From positions 52,216,558 to 52,280,557 of the forward strand of contig CM049310.1 in NCBI GenBank assembly GCA_026874595.1: a stretch of DNA of 64,000 nt. The letters are read 5' to 3'. Numbering within the stretch: position 1 is the first letter of the stretch; the number at the start of each line of letters is the position of its first letter. Below the pieces are notes generated by a model, which saw nothing but the letters and a program-made list of their open reading frames with translations, searched no databases and had not been told where the DNA came from. The translations under genes were made by a program, and so were the position numbers. Source of the stretch: Sipunculus nudus (Eukaryota; Annelida; Sipuncula; Golfingiida; Sipunculidae). Of the stretch, positions 11,736 to 23,533 are shown one piece after another.

Positions 11736-12662
11736 CAGACTCAAGCTTTGTTATAATAATAACTATTCTGGTAACTTATCCTTCTTGTAGACCAATGAAT
11801 AGAATATAAAAGAAAAAAAATGGAGAATAAATTGTTTAATTTATCCCCCACTACCTATCTCTCCTTTCTTTCATAGTTGTCATACTTGTTGAGCTTAACG
11901 GTTTACAACTCGTATCAGTAGATCTGTAATCGTTCTCTCGACCTTAATATATATGCAGAGTCCATTTGCAAATTATCTACAAGAATTTTCCCAGCTGAAA
12001 TGGCTTTCTGTAAACTGCAGCAATATTGTAAATAGCGTACCCTTAACCCTTTAACTGCCAAATGGAGCTTTTTCAATCAATGTTATTTTCTGTTCATCTA
12101 GTAGATGTTTTTTTCTGTATGTGGACACAACAATATGCCTAAAAGTGTTCTATATTTTTTACCGAATTAAAAAAAGGTATTATGGAAAAATCCCAAGCAA
12201 ATAATTACAAATAATTAATTACTGACGCATGTCGAAAATATGTTAAATGCATGCAGGCAAAACTTATATTCAGAGTTAGATATAATTCGTGTAATGATTA
12301 ATTCTACGAACACATGAATACACCTGTTTATTAACTATAACTAAAAAGAAAGTATGACGTATTCAGTGGAAAAGTCGCTGATTAAGCAGGGGAAGGTTCA
12401 AGTGTAAAGACTTTCCCCCGTTTCAGATTACCTCCCTGGGGGAGTCTTAACCAAATATCAGCTTACCTCGCACTGTTTGGATTTCCTCCTCGCTAATATA
12501 ACTAAATGATAAATCTTTTAATTCGTAATACATTATTTCAATATACCTCGTGAAAAATACAAGGTTTAACAGTTGAAAATCGATCTATGATCATATAAAT
12601 TGTCGCAAAATGTTAAATATATTGTCAATTTTACATGTTTTTATGTTGACTCGTACACTCGC
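11736..12662. other. spacer between direct repeats; no gene seen
   Basis: AT-rich sequence with another TTTCAGATTACC/GGGGG fragment near 12415-12450, so it may belong to the same repeat complex. Confidence 0.35.
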
Positions 12663-12912
12663 ACACCTCACCAAAGCGCATGACATTGCATGCAAACATC
12701 AGATATACAGAGATTTCTTAACCTAATTTTTGAAATCTAGCAAAAAGAAATTATAAGTAAATAAACATAAAAAAACAACAGTTTTGAAGGGTTCCCCGGA
12801 ATAGTGGGGGAAGCTGAAATCGATTTCAGGTTACATGGGGTTATCTGAAATGGATTTCAGATAACCCCCGGTAAACTGAAGCGGGGCTAATCTGAAATAG
12901 CTACACCTCGAG
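12663..12912 (+). repeat. direct repeat Y, copy 2, with hairpins
   Basis: A second copy of the 11.5-kb repeat. It contains a perfect 16-bp palindrome, CTGAAATCGATTTCAG (near 12812), and a near copy, CTGAAATGGATTTCAG (near 12847), absent in this form from copy 1. Confidence 0.7.
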
Positions 12913-13082
12913 CCCCGTAGAAGAAATGGTGAAATATTGATATAACCTTCGGGGATCCGCGCTATTGTCTTTTACAACATTTGACAGAGTTAGCCCTTGT
13001 CCTTTCCCATAGTCTGTTCTTCTTTTTCAAATGTAGAAATAGAGTGCGTACATACCAACCTGAGATTTATCCTTGTACATTA

Positions 13083-13206
13083 AGGCCGAAAAAAGTATGG
13101 TTCTCAGGCACCGCCCGCATCAAGTTAAATCTCCCGCGTCAAATCACCCGCCCGCACTGATTTATGAGAAAAAAGTGCCTGAGAACCATACCTTTTTTTT
13201 TGGCCT
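13083..13206. mobile_element. short hairpin MITE, family AGGCC, copy 1
   Basis: The ends are AGGCC...GGCCT. The long inverted repeat includes TATGGTTCTCAGGCAC on the left and its exact reverse complement on the right. A longer copy with the same ends, and the same CACCGCCCGCATCAA inner sequence, lies at 63641-63980. This copy is an internally deleted version of about 124 bp. The target duplication is not resolved (flanks TTA and AAA). Confidence 0.8.
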
Positions 13207-14183
13207 AAAGACAATAAATTTTTGGTAAAAGGATTGTGACTTTGTATGTGTTTTAGCATACTATACATATATTGTGTAGGCAATTAGTGAAAGCACAATT
13301 TAATCGGGACTTAGTTATTCCTCTAACTGGCTGACTTGTAGATCCGAACTTCAGTATGTATATTTTACCTATTCACTTATATGTAATTCACCAGATGCGA
13401 TATTAAGAAAGACTCGTATGTCAACCTAGCTCAGCTCACTCGGGTAAAGAATCATTCCGAAAGACAGAAATTTGAACCACTTCAATATGTTAGAATTACA
13501 TTGGCGATTCCATGCACTCGCAATACGAAGGGTCAGCAGACCAAACCAACCTGGCACACATCCAGAAAGAACAAAAAAAAAAGAAATACCGTGATTATCA
13601 GCGGCATTCTATATAAATAAAGGGTCTGTCGTAAATATGAGTTTCTAATGCCCTGCCGGAAGGAGTAAGATGAATAGACAGATCGGCTGGTATGGTGTCC
13701 ACCACCTCAAGTAGGATGCTCGAAGTCACAGTTATCTGCGGCTCGGGAGGTTTAAAGAGACATTCAACCCCAGGGATCGGACAGTGACAAATATAGAATT
13801 CAGATACACGCCACACGGGGCGCTGGCAAGAGACACTATTTAATACAGAAACGTGATACCAATAGCCAACGCTTTTGGGACAGTTTACCGACTGCTTGAT
13901 CATTTATGAATCATCGGTTTCATATTGGGAATGATTCACGCCTGGCGAAATCCTCCACCTAAATCACCGCAGACGATTACCCCGGCCGGTTTATATATTA
14001 AAGCAGTTTTGTGGGGCTCCTCTGCAATCTCAGTAAACCAGGTATGATTTGGGCGGTCCGGGGGAAAGGCATACGGGATCACAAGGCGGACGTGAAAGGA
14101 AACTGACGAACATATAACGCGTTCACAGGATTATCACAGCTTTTATATGTTTGTTAAACAAAACCGCACACGCGGCACCTTAA

Positions 14184-14186
<3 letters not shown>
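13207..14186. other. mostly unique DNA with a possible coding remnant
   Basis: A minus-strand open frame at 13598-13903 (101 codons) lies in DNA of higher GC than its surroundings. Its predicted peptide has five cysteines, including two close pairs (HCPIPGVEC and SVSCQRP), and no family I recognise. It could be a decayed exon. Nothing else is seen. Confidence 0.2.

Positions 14187-14246
<60 letters not shown>
14187..14246. repeat. (TA)n microsatellite
   Basis: A pure TA array of about 60 bp. Confidence 0.95.
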
Positions 14247-14250
<4 letters not shown>

Positions 14251-15360
14251 TGTTACGGGAGGGGTTTGGATTGCCCAAACTCTTCATTGCCTTAAAAAAC
14301 AGGGGAATATGGGGTATCGGCTATGGAGTGTACGGCATTTGCAATAAGATAAAGGTAAAAATAAATAAATTGCAAGCAAGTGACTTATGACTTATATTGT
14401 GTCAATATTTCGGCTTTTGATAATCATCCACAATGGAGATCTAGCTATAAAAAGAAAAGGACAACGGAAAAAATGACAAAGAAAGAAAAAATAAGACAAA
14501 AATTAAAATTGGTGATTTTGCACTCGGAGTATCTAAGTTTGCCCAACCACAAATACGAATATAGAAATGAACTCAATTTCTTGCTTAAAGAAATTGGCTC
14601 CATCTGATCTGCACATGGATAGAAATAGTATCTACGGTTTCTTATATTCTTTGTGAGCTACTCTTTCGTCCATAATGACAATATTTTATCGTTTTGACCC
14701 CCACTTCATTGGTGAAGGATTCAGAGTAAAGAATGCCGAATAGTGGCCAAGGTGCATAGTCCTAACCTGGGCAAGACCTGAAAGGAAAATTGTAAAAATA
14801 TTGAAAGAACATCAGGGATTAGCACTTCCTTAACGACAGACCACGATTCATAGATTAATCCTTGTCAATTACATATAAAACCTTAAATAATACATGGCTT
14901 TATAATAACGTATAATCTTGGGCTACTTTCATCTAGGTTCAACATATAGAGCAACCTGATACACAATGGATATAATTTAAAACAGTTTAAGTGTACCAGT
15001 CTCGCGCCATTTGGATATACGAGGATATCAAAACAGTGATATAGCTGTAAGCCGTTTCTCCTTGTTGCTTCTTGTCCGAGTATCCTTTTAGACTCATTGT
15101 ACAAATTTTGTTACAGTCAGTTCGGCGTAATAATGTAAATCAACTTCATTGTTCCATTTTAATGTTAGTGCAAATCTGATAATGGAAATGTTGTTTTGGT
15201 CCGCGCCGTCGTACATTTTCCTTTCACTTGTATTTTGCTATATGACGTAAGAAATTTTAATAATTTTTTTTTTGCTTTCTCTAGAAAATAGAAATGCTCT
15301 CTTCATAAATTGTTACTTCAACCGTCATCTAAGGGGCAAACATATATTTAACTAAAAGTG

Positions 15361-15362
<2 letters not shown>
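14247..15362. other. no gene seen
   Basis: A lysine-rich 75-codon frame (14380-14607, +) and a 73-codon frame (14883-15104, minus) are present. Neither resembles a known family. Confidence 0.4.

Positions 15363-15420
<58 letters not shown>
15363..15420. repeat. (TA)n microsatellite
   Basis: A pure array of about 58 bp. Confidence 0.95.
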
Positions 15421-15422
<2 letters not shown>

Positions 15423-15932
15423 AGTAGATGACTATTTTTAAACATATTACCCGGTTCCTGTTGCTATAAAGTAATGTAATCTGGCAACAACGGGGCTTTG
15501 ACCAATGATGATAAAAAAATTATAAGTTATTGCATGTCATGAATAGAGACAACTCCATGAGTTCATAAATCATATCCCCCGACCCATCGTCTAATTAATA
15601 CAAAGGATTGTCCATTGCAGCATTTCAATAGGTGTCTTCTACTTCACTTCAAGATACTCATATAAATAGCATTGTAAAATATTGGAAAGGCGAAACTACT
15701 TTTGACGTTTACATTTCATGAAGGAAAAAAAAAAGGAAAAGAATGAAAAGAACAAAATACATGACATACACAACGTCTTAACAATAGCAATCGTAACAAT
15801 AGCTATGGATTGGCGATAGAAAACTAGTTTCACGTTTCCGGTGATGTCATGTTTTTTAGGTTACTCATCGTAGTTTAATGTCCTTATGAGCCTCATCTGT
15901 CGAGGAGTTATCCCTTCTCTACCATCTGCGTA
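15421..15932. other. no gene seen
   Basis: Unique AT-rich sequence without notable open frames. Confidence 0.4.
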
Positions 15933-15986
15933 TCTCTCTCTATATATATATATATCTCTCTCTCTCTCATAGTCTGTCTGTCTGCC

Positions 15987-16080
<94 letters not shown>
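15933..16080. repeat. compound microsatellite (TC)(TA)(TC)(TGTC)(TC)(TA)
   Basis: Successive blocks of TC, TA, TC, TGTC (about 12 units with one TGCC variant), TC and TA run without interruption. Abutting pyrimidine repeats and TA suggest repeated slippage from one seed. Confidence 0.95.
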
Positions 16081-16085
<5 letters not shown>

Positions 16086-16086
16086 T

Positions 16087-16410
16087 TTACGCTAAATTGC
16101 GTTTTTAGTGTAGGCATACGGGACGTTAAGCAGGAAATAGGTGTCAAATACGTATCCAGTGTAAAGTCCAATTATCCATCTATCTGTTGTAAGATGTACT
16201 GGTTACAACAGCTTGCAACCAAGGCCTGTTTGAAAGGTATCATCCGAGAGATACCCTACTATTCTAAAAATACCCTACCATTCTGTTTAATCGTATATAT
16301 ATATATACGCTTAATGGTGCTTTTAGTGTATGCATACGGGACGTTTAGCAGGAAATAACTGTCAGATACATATCCTGTGTAAAGTCCAATTATCCATGAT
16401 CTGTCTGCTT
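16087..16410 (+). repeat. duplicated block, about 100 bp, two copies
   Basis: 16087-16187 and 16305-16410 share TTTTAGTGTA(G/T)GCATACGGGACGT, AGCAGGAAATA and GTGTAAAGTCCAATTATCCAT in the same orientation, about 220 bp apart. The intervening 16205-16290 block (CAGCTTGCAACCA...ACCCTACCATTCTGTTT) has its own relative at 17407-17495, so this is a small cluster of old repeats. Confidence 0.75.
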
Positions 16411-16429
16411 TATATAAATGAAGGCACCC

Positions 16430-16960
16430 ATTTCAATTAAAACTAGACTAATTATGAAAACTGCAAGAGAGAGAAGATCTAGGGCTGTTAATGAAACCTA
16501 TAAGCTAAAAACCAGTAATTAAAAGAAGAAATATGTTTGCCTAATTAATCTGTTTCTCTGAATAATGATCAAGTGTAATTGATCTAAATTTAAATGATTT
16601 ATTGTCAGCGCTTGATGAGTACTTTAGCGCTTCCTTCCCCTTAATTAATATGGCAACTATATTTATGAAAGAGAGCCAGCCTTATTTCTACGCGGCCACA
16701 TCCTAGGTCTCATTAAAGAACAAGGTTTTAATTTGGTTTCACCTAATTCTAACTGCCTCCTTGTTAGCATAACATTATTTCTCAGACTACATTCTGTTTT
16801 CCACATGCGAAGCAAATTATGATTGAAACGACACATTGTAATCATGCTTAATGATTCCCTGTTATTTGCTCATCATTACCGTCTAAGAATAGTGAAATGA
16901 AGGAGGTAATGACCAAACATTATTATAAATAAATCAGCTTGGTCGTGGTATACCATACTT
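16430..16960. promoter_or_regulatory. candidate conserved non-coding element / enhancer
   Basis: A repeat-free block packed with homeodomain-type cores (CTAATTATG, CAGTAATTAAAAG, CTAATTAATCTG, CTTAATTAATATG, AATTATGATTG, CTTAATGATT) and a TGTTATTTGC-like POU/forkhead word. It has no open frame of note. The texture matches conserved non-coding elements of developmental loci, but I cannot test conservation, so this is an inference from motif density alone. Confidence 0.3.
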
Positions 16961-17406
16961 CCTTTCCCGAAATAAGGCGTTGATCTGGAAATGAGATCAT
17001 AGGGAACAGAATGCATTGCGATTATTTTTTTCTTTCAGTATTTTCGGTCACGTGAACATATACGTCACGTGCATATGCGGTCCCACATATAAGCTTTTGC
17101 CATGAACTTTAGCCGTAAAAACGAATACACTACGAAGCTATAATATGTATCATGAACTGAAATAAGTATGGTTAAAGGTGTTCTTAAAAGTTCTTAAAGG
17201 TATCATGTGATAGGAGGCAAAACTTCACGTTTTTGTAGAGATTTTGAATGTTTGTTTGAATGTGACTGGTAATGAACCCACTCGTCTGTAGATTTTACCT
17301 GTAATTAAAGCCTAAAAGCAATAACATTTATTCAGTGATCAATATGTTCTTGAACTAGACAGGTTTGATGAAATATATGTAGTAACTAGTAAGATATTCT
17401 CTGCAG

Positions 17407-17495
17407 GTGAATACAGCTTGCAACCAGGCCTATTTTAAAGGTAACATCAGAGCGATTTGAAGTGAAAATACCTTACCATTCTGTTTTACCGTGCG
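17407..17495 (+). repeat. relic copy of the 16.2-kb block
   Basis: Shares ACAGCTTGCAACCAGGCCT, AAAGGTA(A/T)CATC and TACC(T/C)TACCATTCTGTTT with 16205-16290. Confidence 0.65.
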
Positions 17496-17976
17496 GTAGC
17501 AGCATTTTACTGTGCGTTACACGCTGGCTTAATAAATAATTATTCCCAAAGCCATACACTGCCTGCTCTCCTTTATCGCCCACTTCTGACCCTGTTTGCG
17601 CTAGATGTCCAACATGGCACATTTTTATTTGCTGAAATTTCAACAAATAAAAAGCCAATGTTGCATATTAGGCACCTGATTTTTATTTTTATCTTATTTC
17701 CAAGGTCGTACGTGTACCCCCCCCCCCCCCCCCCCCCCCCGATTTTGCTCCTCATATAAGTTAATGCATAATAGTAATAAGTAATAGATTTAGCTAATTT
17801 TCAAGCATCATAGATAAGTCAAACATATTACTGTTATCTTTCAGTTAAGCGTGGTGGGAAGGTTTAAGACCAAGGGTCGGGGTTTAGGGGCAGAGGCGAT
17901 GGGCGGAGAGGCTTCTCTGGCCTCTGGCGATATTGAATAAACCTTAACATCTTGGAGGTGTTTTGTTCATGGACCA

Positions 17977-17979
<3 letters not shown>
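17496..17979. other. no gene seen; 24-C run
   Basis: It contains an uninterrupted run of 24 C at 17717-17740. The rest is unique. Confidence 0.6.

Positions 17980-18030
<51 letters not shown>
17980..18030. repeat. (TA)n microsatellite
   Basis: A pure TA array of about 50 bp. A GT/T/G-rich low-complexity tract follows at about 18077-18118. Confidence 0.95.
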
Positions 18031-18038
<8 letters not shown>

Positions 18039-18567
18039 CATTTGTCTAAATTAAGCGAGGGTCCAAACTAAACACTGTGTGTGTGTGTTTTTTTGTTTTT
18101 TTTTTGGGGGGGGAGGGTAATCAAGTGAAGGCTCTGTCCGGGATATCTAAAAATCGGTTTCAAATTAAGGGTGAGGAGGATAACATACACGGAGAGAGCT
18201 TGAAATCTTCACAACACGATCAGGGTTCTCCCATTAAACCCCGGGAGGCAGATAATGACACGACCAGATTTTAATCTGCTGTTCTGTACTGATTCCTAAT
18301 ATGCAATAAAAGGCAGCATCGTCTAAAAAGTTAGTTTGCGAAACCCAGTTTATAGCTCACCAGATTCAACTTGATTTTTCTAATAATGATCTTTTATTGT
18401 AAATGATATTTTGACTGGATTATACGCAGGTGCTCTGTGTTCGTCCCACTCAAATACACGATTTAGTGCCATTTACGAAGTCATTCTATCAAGATAATAG
18501 AAACTGTGGATTAACCTACCCGATACACTAAGCTTTGCTTTCTCCGAATCTGAAATAAATCTAAAAC

Positions 18568-18940
18568 CGGCTTCTGTGGTTCAAGGGTAGGCCACAGGAC
18601 TTAAACCCGGAAGATCGTTAGTTCGAATCTCAACCGAAGCAGAACAGTGAGCTTTTTCAGGCATATTTGGAATGTCGTGCACAACGGCCGTGCTTCACTA
18701 ACAAACGATTACGCCTTTCGATGTTTCTCTGTGGTATGACCCAGTAATGGGGACGATTGTAGACCCACGGCTCGCAGCTGAAGCAGTCGCCGGGCCTAGT
18801 TAACACGTACCAGGATTAAAAAAAAATACATGAAGTGTGTGATAATGCCCTGTTAAATAGTCCGTAAACGGAGTTGAATTCTGCAGAATTCATACTTATT
18901 TAAGCTAGCATTAAAAAATATTATCAACAAATATTTAAAA
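18568..18940 (+). mobile_element. tRNA-derived SINE, family S1, copy 2
   Basis: The best preserved tRNA head of the family. The A box TGGTTCAAGGG fits TRGYNNARNNG exactly, and the B box GTTCGAATC fits GWTCRANNC exactly, with normal spacing. The body shares ACTAACAAACGATTACGCC, ATGACCCAGTAATGGGGACGA and TAGTCCGTAAACGGA with copy 1. The tail ends in an A/T-rich stretch. Internal Pol III promoter boxes imply transcription potential. Confidence 0.85.
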
Positions 18941-19499
18941 AAGTAATCTCTAACATATTTATTCACGGATTATATATACCATTTTATGGTTAAATAGGTG
19001 TTTGAAGTATGTAAATGCTTTATTTTCTTTTTGTTAATAAAGCCATTGATTAAGCAGGTCCGATTGGAATTTAACAATGCTCAAAGGTAAAAGGCGGATT
19101 AACATCTTTAGGTGCAAGTCTGTGGCAAGGAATCAACTTCAGCCTTGGTTTGTTGCTTTGTTTCTAAGAGAATAAACTAAAAGTATATGTACAGATTTTG
19201 CTAAAGATTTTGTAGATGGTCAGGATAGAACGATATGAAAGATCCGTGAAATCTGGCATGGAGGAAATCAGGATCAATACTTTATAATATATTTCTTATA
19301 TACAACTATGACAAAGGACGATTCTTTTGTCCCCGTGTTGATGCAACACATTCGTATTCAATTGTCCTGCCACTCACCAGGTGAACCCGTGTTACTAAAG
19401 CGTGACAGTGTTTAAGTCCAGTCAATGAATGACTAAGTTTGGACAAAAATGTTATCAAAGGTTTCTGATCTCAAATGGATTCATTTATGAGGTCTTAAA
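18941..19499. other. no gene seen
   Basis: Unique AT-rich sequence leading into the 180-bp tandem repeat. Confidence 0.4.
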
Positions 19500-20316
19500 G
19501 CACATATAAAATTTCACCCATGGCAAAGTGTCATATTCACCCCAAATCCAATATGGCCGCCATTATAAGGGGTGAAATATTTAAATGGCCATAATTTTAT
19601 AACCTGACATAGAAACACATTTAAGGTGTCATTTTCAACTAATATTAGGATGTTCGTTCATTTTGAGACACTTCTGAGGTCATAAACGGTAAACTTTCGG
19701 CAGTTAGGTCAAGGTCAATATAAAATTTCGCAGAAAAAAATCCAAACTCGTCCTGATATGGGAACCCTTTAAACAAAGTGTTATAAAAACATATTTGAAG
19801 TGTCAATTCCAATCTACATAAGGCTGCCCATTCATTTGGTGATACCTTTGAGGATATTTAAGGTACATAACATGCATTTAGGTAGAGGTCAATGGCATAC
19901 TTCCAAGAGAAAAAGCAACAATCGCCATGATATAACATGTTTTTGCAAAAAAGTGCCCTAGAAATGCATTTAAGTTGTCATTTCTAACTAACTTATAAAT
20001 GCCCATGTCTATGGTTACACTTCTGGATCAAGGTCATGGAAAAAGTCAAATTTGCAAGAAAAAGACAACACTCGTAATGGTATGGTACTTTTTCCAACGT
20101 GTTATTGAAACACCTTTTAAGTGTCATTTCTACTTGACATTAGAAAGCTTAGGATGCCCATTCATTTGTTGATACTATGAGGTCAAAAAAGGTGCCTATT
20201 GAGCATTAAGGTCAAGGTCAACGCCAAACTTGGATGAGAAATAGCAACAATCACTATGACATAGCATGTTTTTGCAGGAAAGTGTCATTGAAACGCATAC
20301 ATAGGGTAATTTTCAT
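19500..20316 (+). repeat. diverged tandem repeat, unit about 180 bp (left part)
   Basis: Recurring phrases per unit are AAGGTCAAGGTCAA, AGCAACAATC(G/A)C(C/T)ATGA, ATGTTTTTGCA(G/A)GAAAGTG, AAGTGTCATTTCTA and GATGCCCATTCATTTG. The AGGTCA anchor falls at about 19707, 19885, 20029 and 20211, that is steps of 178, 144 and 182. The array continues beyond the solo LTR at 20317-21165. Units are clearly diverged, so the array is old. Confidence 0.85.
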
Positions 20317-21169
20317 TGTTAATGGGGCCCCTTTTATTGTGTGCAGCGGTCTTACAGATGGTTGCTTCATTGTGCACACGGATGTTCCATGTGTTGTTGG
20401 CATTTTGTTTGTGTGCCACGCGTAGCTCGTGTTGTAGCGGCCTCGCCTGGCCGGATGTTGCAGGCTCGGTTTAATCCGCATTGGTTGAACCCTAGATACA
20501 CAGCGTACCCGTTCTAGTATGTTATTTGAGCGTGTGTACTGTGCATTATCGATTGTTCGCGAAAGGGAATTTTCTAGAGTTTTCGGAGGAAAGGTTATAA
20601 ATAGAGGCCGTGTTTTATAGCCGAGAGAGAGGTGAGAGAATTTTCCAGCGGACACAGAAGCGTGTATGTCATTTTGTGGGACCTTTTCCGATAAGTGCGG
20701 CAATTATAGATTTTCTTCAGATCTTCTTCTGGATTTGTGAGGAATCTTATTTGCTCTTAAGTTTACTTTCGGGATTGTTACAAGAGCTTTACATTGGACT
20801 CTTATTCTCTGAGAAGATTTGTGTGAGCTGTCCATCTGAGTTTTGTCCTTAAAAGGACTTGTCGCTGTGACGTGGTGGTATCAAGGTACTGTGCACTTTG
20901 TTTATTTTACTGTGTGATTGTATTGTTTTATTGTTATAATGTTTTTTTACTGTTAAATTGTATTGATTTAGTGTACTGTAATGTTAGGGTTGTTTTAAGA
21001 ATAAATTATAGTTATTTGTTAACAAAAAACCGCTGACTTTATTTATTTATTCCCTTAGACATTTCACGCTGCCTTGTGTTACAGAATCTGAATTTTTTTT
21101 TATCTCCTTGACAAAATTTATGTTCATCACGCATACGTGATCTGTTGATATTAGGTTCCGTAACATCAT
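20313..21169 (+). mobile_element. solo LTR, family L1TR, copy A, with 4-bp TSD
   Basis: The LTR is 20317-21165 (849 bp). It starts TGTTA, ends GGTTCCGTAACA, and is flanked by TCAT on both sides (20313-20316, 21166-21169). It has LTR anatomy: a TATA box (TTATAAATAG, about 20594-20604) and an AATAAA signal at 21000-21005 upstream of a U5-like segment. No primer-binding site or internal region follows, so it is a solo LTR left by recombination. Copy B is inverted at 35990-36787. Relative to B it carries extra sequence of about 75 bp after TTTTATTGTGTG. Superfamily is probably Ty3/Gypsy or a relative, unproven. Confidence 0.85.
20594..20604 (+). promoter_or_regulatory. TATA box of solo LTR copy A
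   Basis: TTATAAATAG lies about 280 bp into the LTR. The equivalent TATATAAAGG is present in copy B on the minus strand near 36490-36500. Confidence 0.6.
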
Positions 21170-21385
21170 ATAAATTTAAAATGCACATACATGTATAATC
21201 ATTTGGTGAGTTTTAAAACTAGGAAAGGTTCATTTCATGCAGTAAGGTCAGGGTCAGTTTCTTAGGAAAACTGCAAACTGTCCATGATATGGCATGTGTT
21301 TGCAAGAAAGTGACTTAGAAAACATTCAAAGTGTCATTTCAAGCTAAATTAAGAATGGACTTCCATTAGGTGATAGTTCCGAGCA
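21170..21385 (+). repeat. 180-bp tandem repeat (right part, after the LTR)
   Basis: It resumes the unit phrases (GTAAGGTCAGGGTCAG, CATGATATGGCATGTGTTTG, CAAGAAAGTGACTTAG, AAAGTGTCATTTCAAGCTAA). If the 853 bp of LTR plus one TSD are removed, its AGGTCA anchor falls about 179 bp after the previous one, so the LTR split one continuous array. Confidence 0.85.
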
Positions 21386-23034
21386 ATGGAAGATGATTTC
21401 TAACCACACACCTCAGGGGGATGTTATTGTCTCACAATGCTTGCATCTGATGATATTTACTAGGAGATCCAGGAGAGGGATCTGTCAGAATAAGCCGCTG
21501 ATAAGGACACTTGAAATAAGTCTGATATCTTACCCCTGACGTATTCTTGACAGGGTTAAAATCTAGAGTCATTGTCAATGGCAGTTTCTGATAGGTATCA
21601 GTAATATGTTTTGCTGAAGGAAAGTCTGAATTAACATTTCTGATGAGCATGCAGAAGGAAATACAGAATGCAAAATCTGCACGACAGCGTATATAACCTT
21701 TATTTCTCCTACTAAAAAGCCAACATCTGTCAGATGTTGCTGCAAAGGTTGCTGATGTATTTATAATACAAAGACACTATCCTGATACCACAGGGAAGAT
21801 GATGTAGTTTAAACCTGTGTATGCTAACATCAAAACGGACAATTTGTATAATACATGGAAAAGTAGTTAGATTTTGACCTCACGAAATAACTACTCCGTC
21901 AGCATTCTTTAGGTAGATGCGATACCACCTGAAGGCCAAGTGGCATTGACAAAGTTCAGTCTTCCATAGTCATCGCATTTATCATCAGGCAAAAGCATCG
22001 TGAGGCACATTTTGTGTTGGTGGAAGTCGGAGAACATTGCAAGCAGATGTTGACGCTGAGTTTTGTGTTGGTGGCTGTTGAAAAACATAACCTGTAGAAG
22101 TTCCACTCTGAGTTGAAACTTTGCAACTCGAGCAGGTGTGGGGTTTGGTGGGGATGTTTCCCTATATCATAAGTGGAGCTACTTGATCTACATCCTTGCC
22201 ATTCTAATATTTTGGGTAATTTGAAGACATGAAGTTAGCAGCTGGCTTTTTTTGTGTTTTCCATACAGTGTGTCCTTTAGGTGGAATTACATCCAATTAT
22301 ACAAGCACATAGATTAGATATTTTGTGGAGGTTTCTTCAGTGTAGTTGTACAAAATGACGGTTTTGCTGTTACCATGAATAGTTCAAACTGTTACCCGTG
22401 ATGTCAGCGTGGTATGTGTGTAACTTAAATACATCAGAATAATCTGCAAGAACTTTTTTAACTATAGCCGAAAAATACGCCGTCAGCATCTCCTTAATTC
22501 TACATACACAACCGTGATATTTGCTTTGATCATTTCTTCTGCAAAGGATCTCAGTCAACCTGTCAAAATCAGCCGCCGATATAGATGCTAGCGTTTCACC
22601 TTGTCATGGTTGCTTCGGGGGAATGGTTTCAAACTTTATTTGTCCTTTGTTTATCAGATTACACAACACGCAGCACCTGAACATTTCAAAATATAAGTGC
22701 AACCGTAGGGGTTACGTGATAAAATTAACATGTACCTGTCGTAAGGAGGAGCTGAACATACTTCACCAGTAAGTCACTAATGCACAGTAATTGCTTCCAT
22801 GAATTAAACACAAACTAAGGCAGAGACGCAGATAAGGATGATTATGATTGTGATCATGCTAATGAAAAAGATAATGATGAAATTTCTGAATGATGATTGG
22901 TTCAAAAGTTCATGGGTCGTAGATATACATGTATCTGAAAATATGGTTTTATTTCAAATTATTAATCACGTGAATTTTTACAAGCACATATTAATTTTGT
23001 TTACAATGATTGGTACCATATCTTGACCAAATAA
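21386..23034. other. no gene seen
   Basis: Unique sequence with several short frames. A small internal duplication (TTTTGTGTTGGTGG at about 22010 and 22060) is visible. Confidence 0.4.
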
Positions 23035-23150
23035 TGGTGATGGGCATTTTTCTTTAAAGTTTGGCATTGACCTTGATGCATGATATGTACTTTACCTGAT
23101 ATAAGGAGAACCACAGAATCAATGGGCATTCTGATGTTACAGCTATTATT
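23035..23150 (-). repeat. inverted relic of the 180-bp repeat unit
   Basis: The minus strand reads CAGAATGCCCATTGATTCTG, then ATATCATGCATCAAGGTCAATGCCAAACTTTAAAG-like phrases of the 19.5-kb unit. Confidence 0.6.
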
Positions 23151-23533
23151 ATAACTATGCTACACACATAGTTAATCTCTTTATTAAAATATTAATGCTC
23201 CATTATTCAAGGACATCGACACAATCAAATTCAAACATGAACTTTCCTACCAAAAGTACAGTTTGTTTTGTGAAGTATGAACAGCCTTTGACCACAATTT
23301 AGAATTCATGTAACACACTGTTTCTTCATGCTGTAACAATAACCCCTCTATGACCACGATGCAGCAAAATATGCAGGTGAAAGAAATAATAATTCATGAT
23401 GTTGACATTTATATAAAGATACATTATTGTTACATTTCATGAAGCCAGCCCCATTATGATTAATGCATTTTCTATCACAAAGCAAGCAGGTGTTTCAACA
23501 ATACTTTATCAATTATATTTTAACAGTACTTAC

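Noticed and set aside
21636-21665. Second hammerhead: CTGATGAGCATGCAGAAGGAAA
   Set aside because: It has CTGATGA and GAAA words, but no stem II of the right form, no stem III and no complementary stem I strands.
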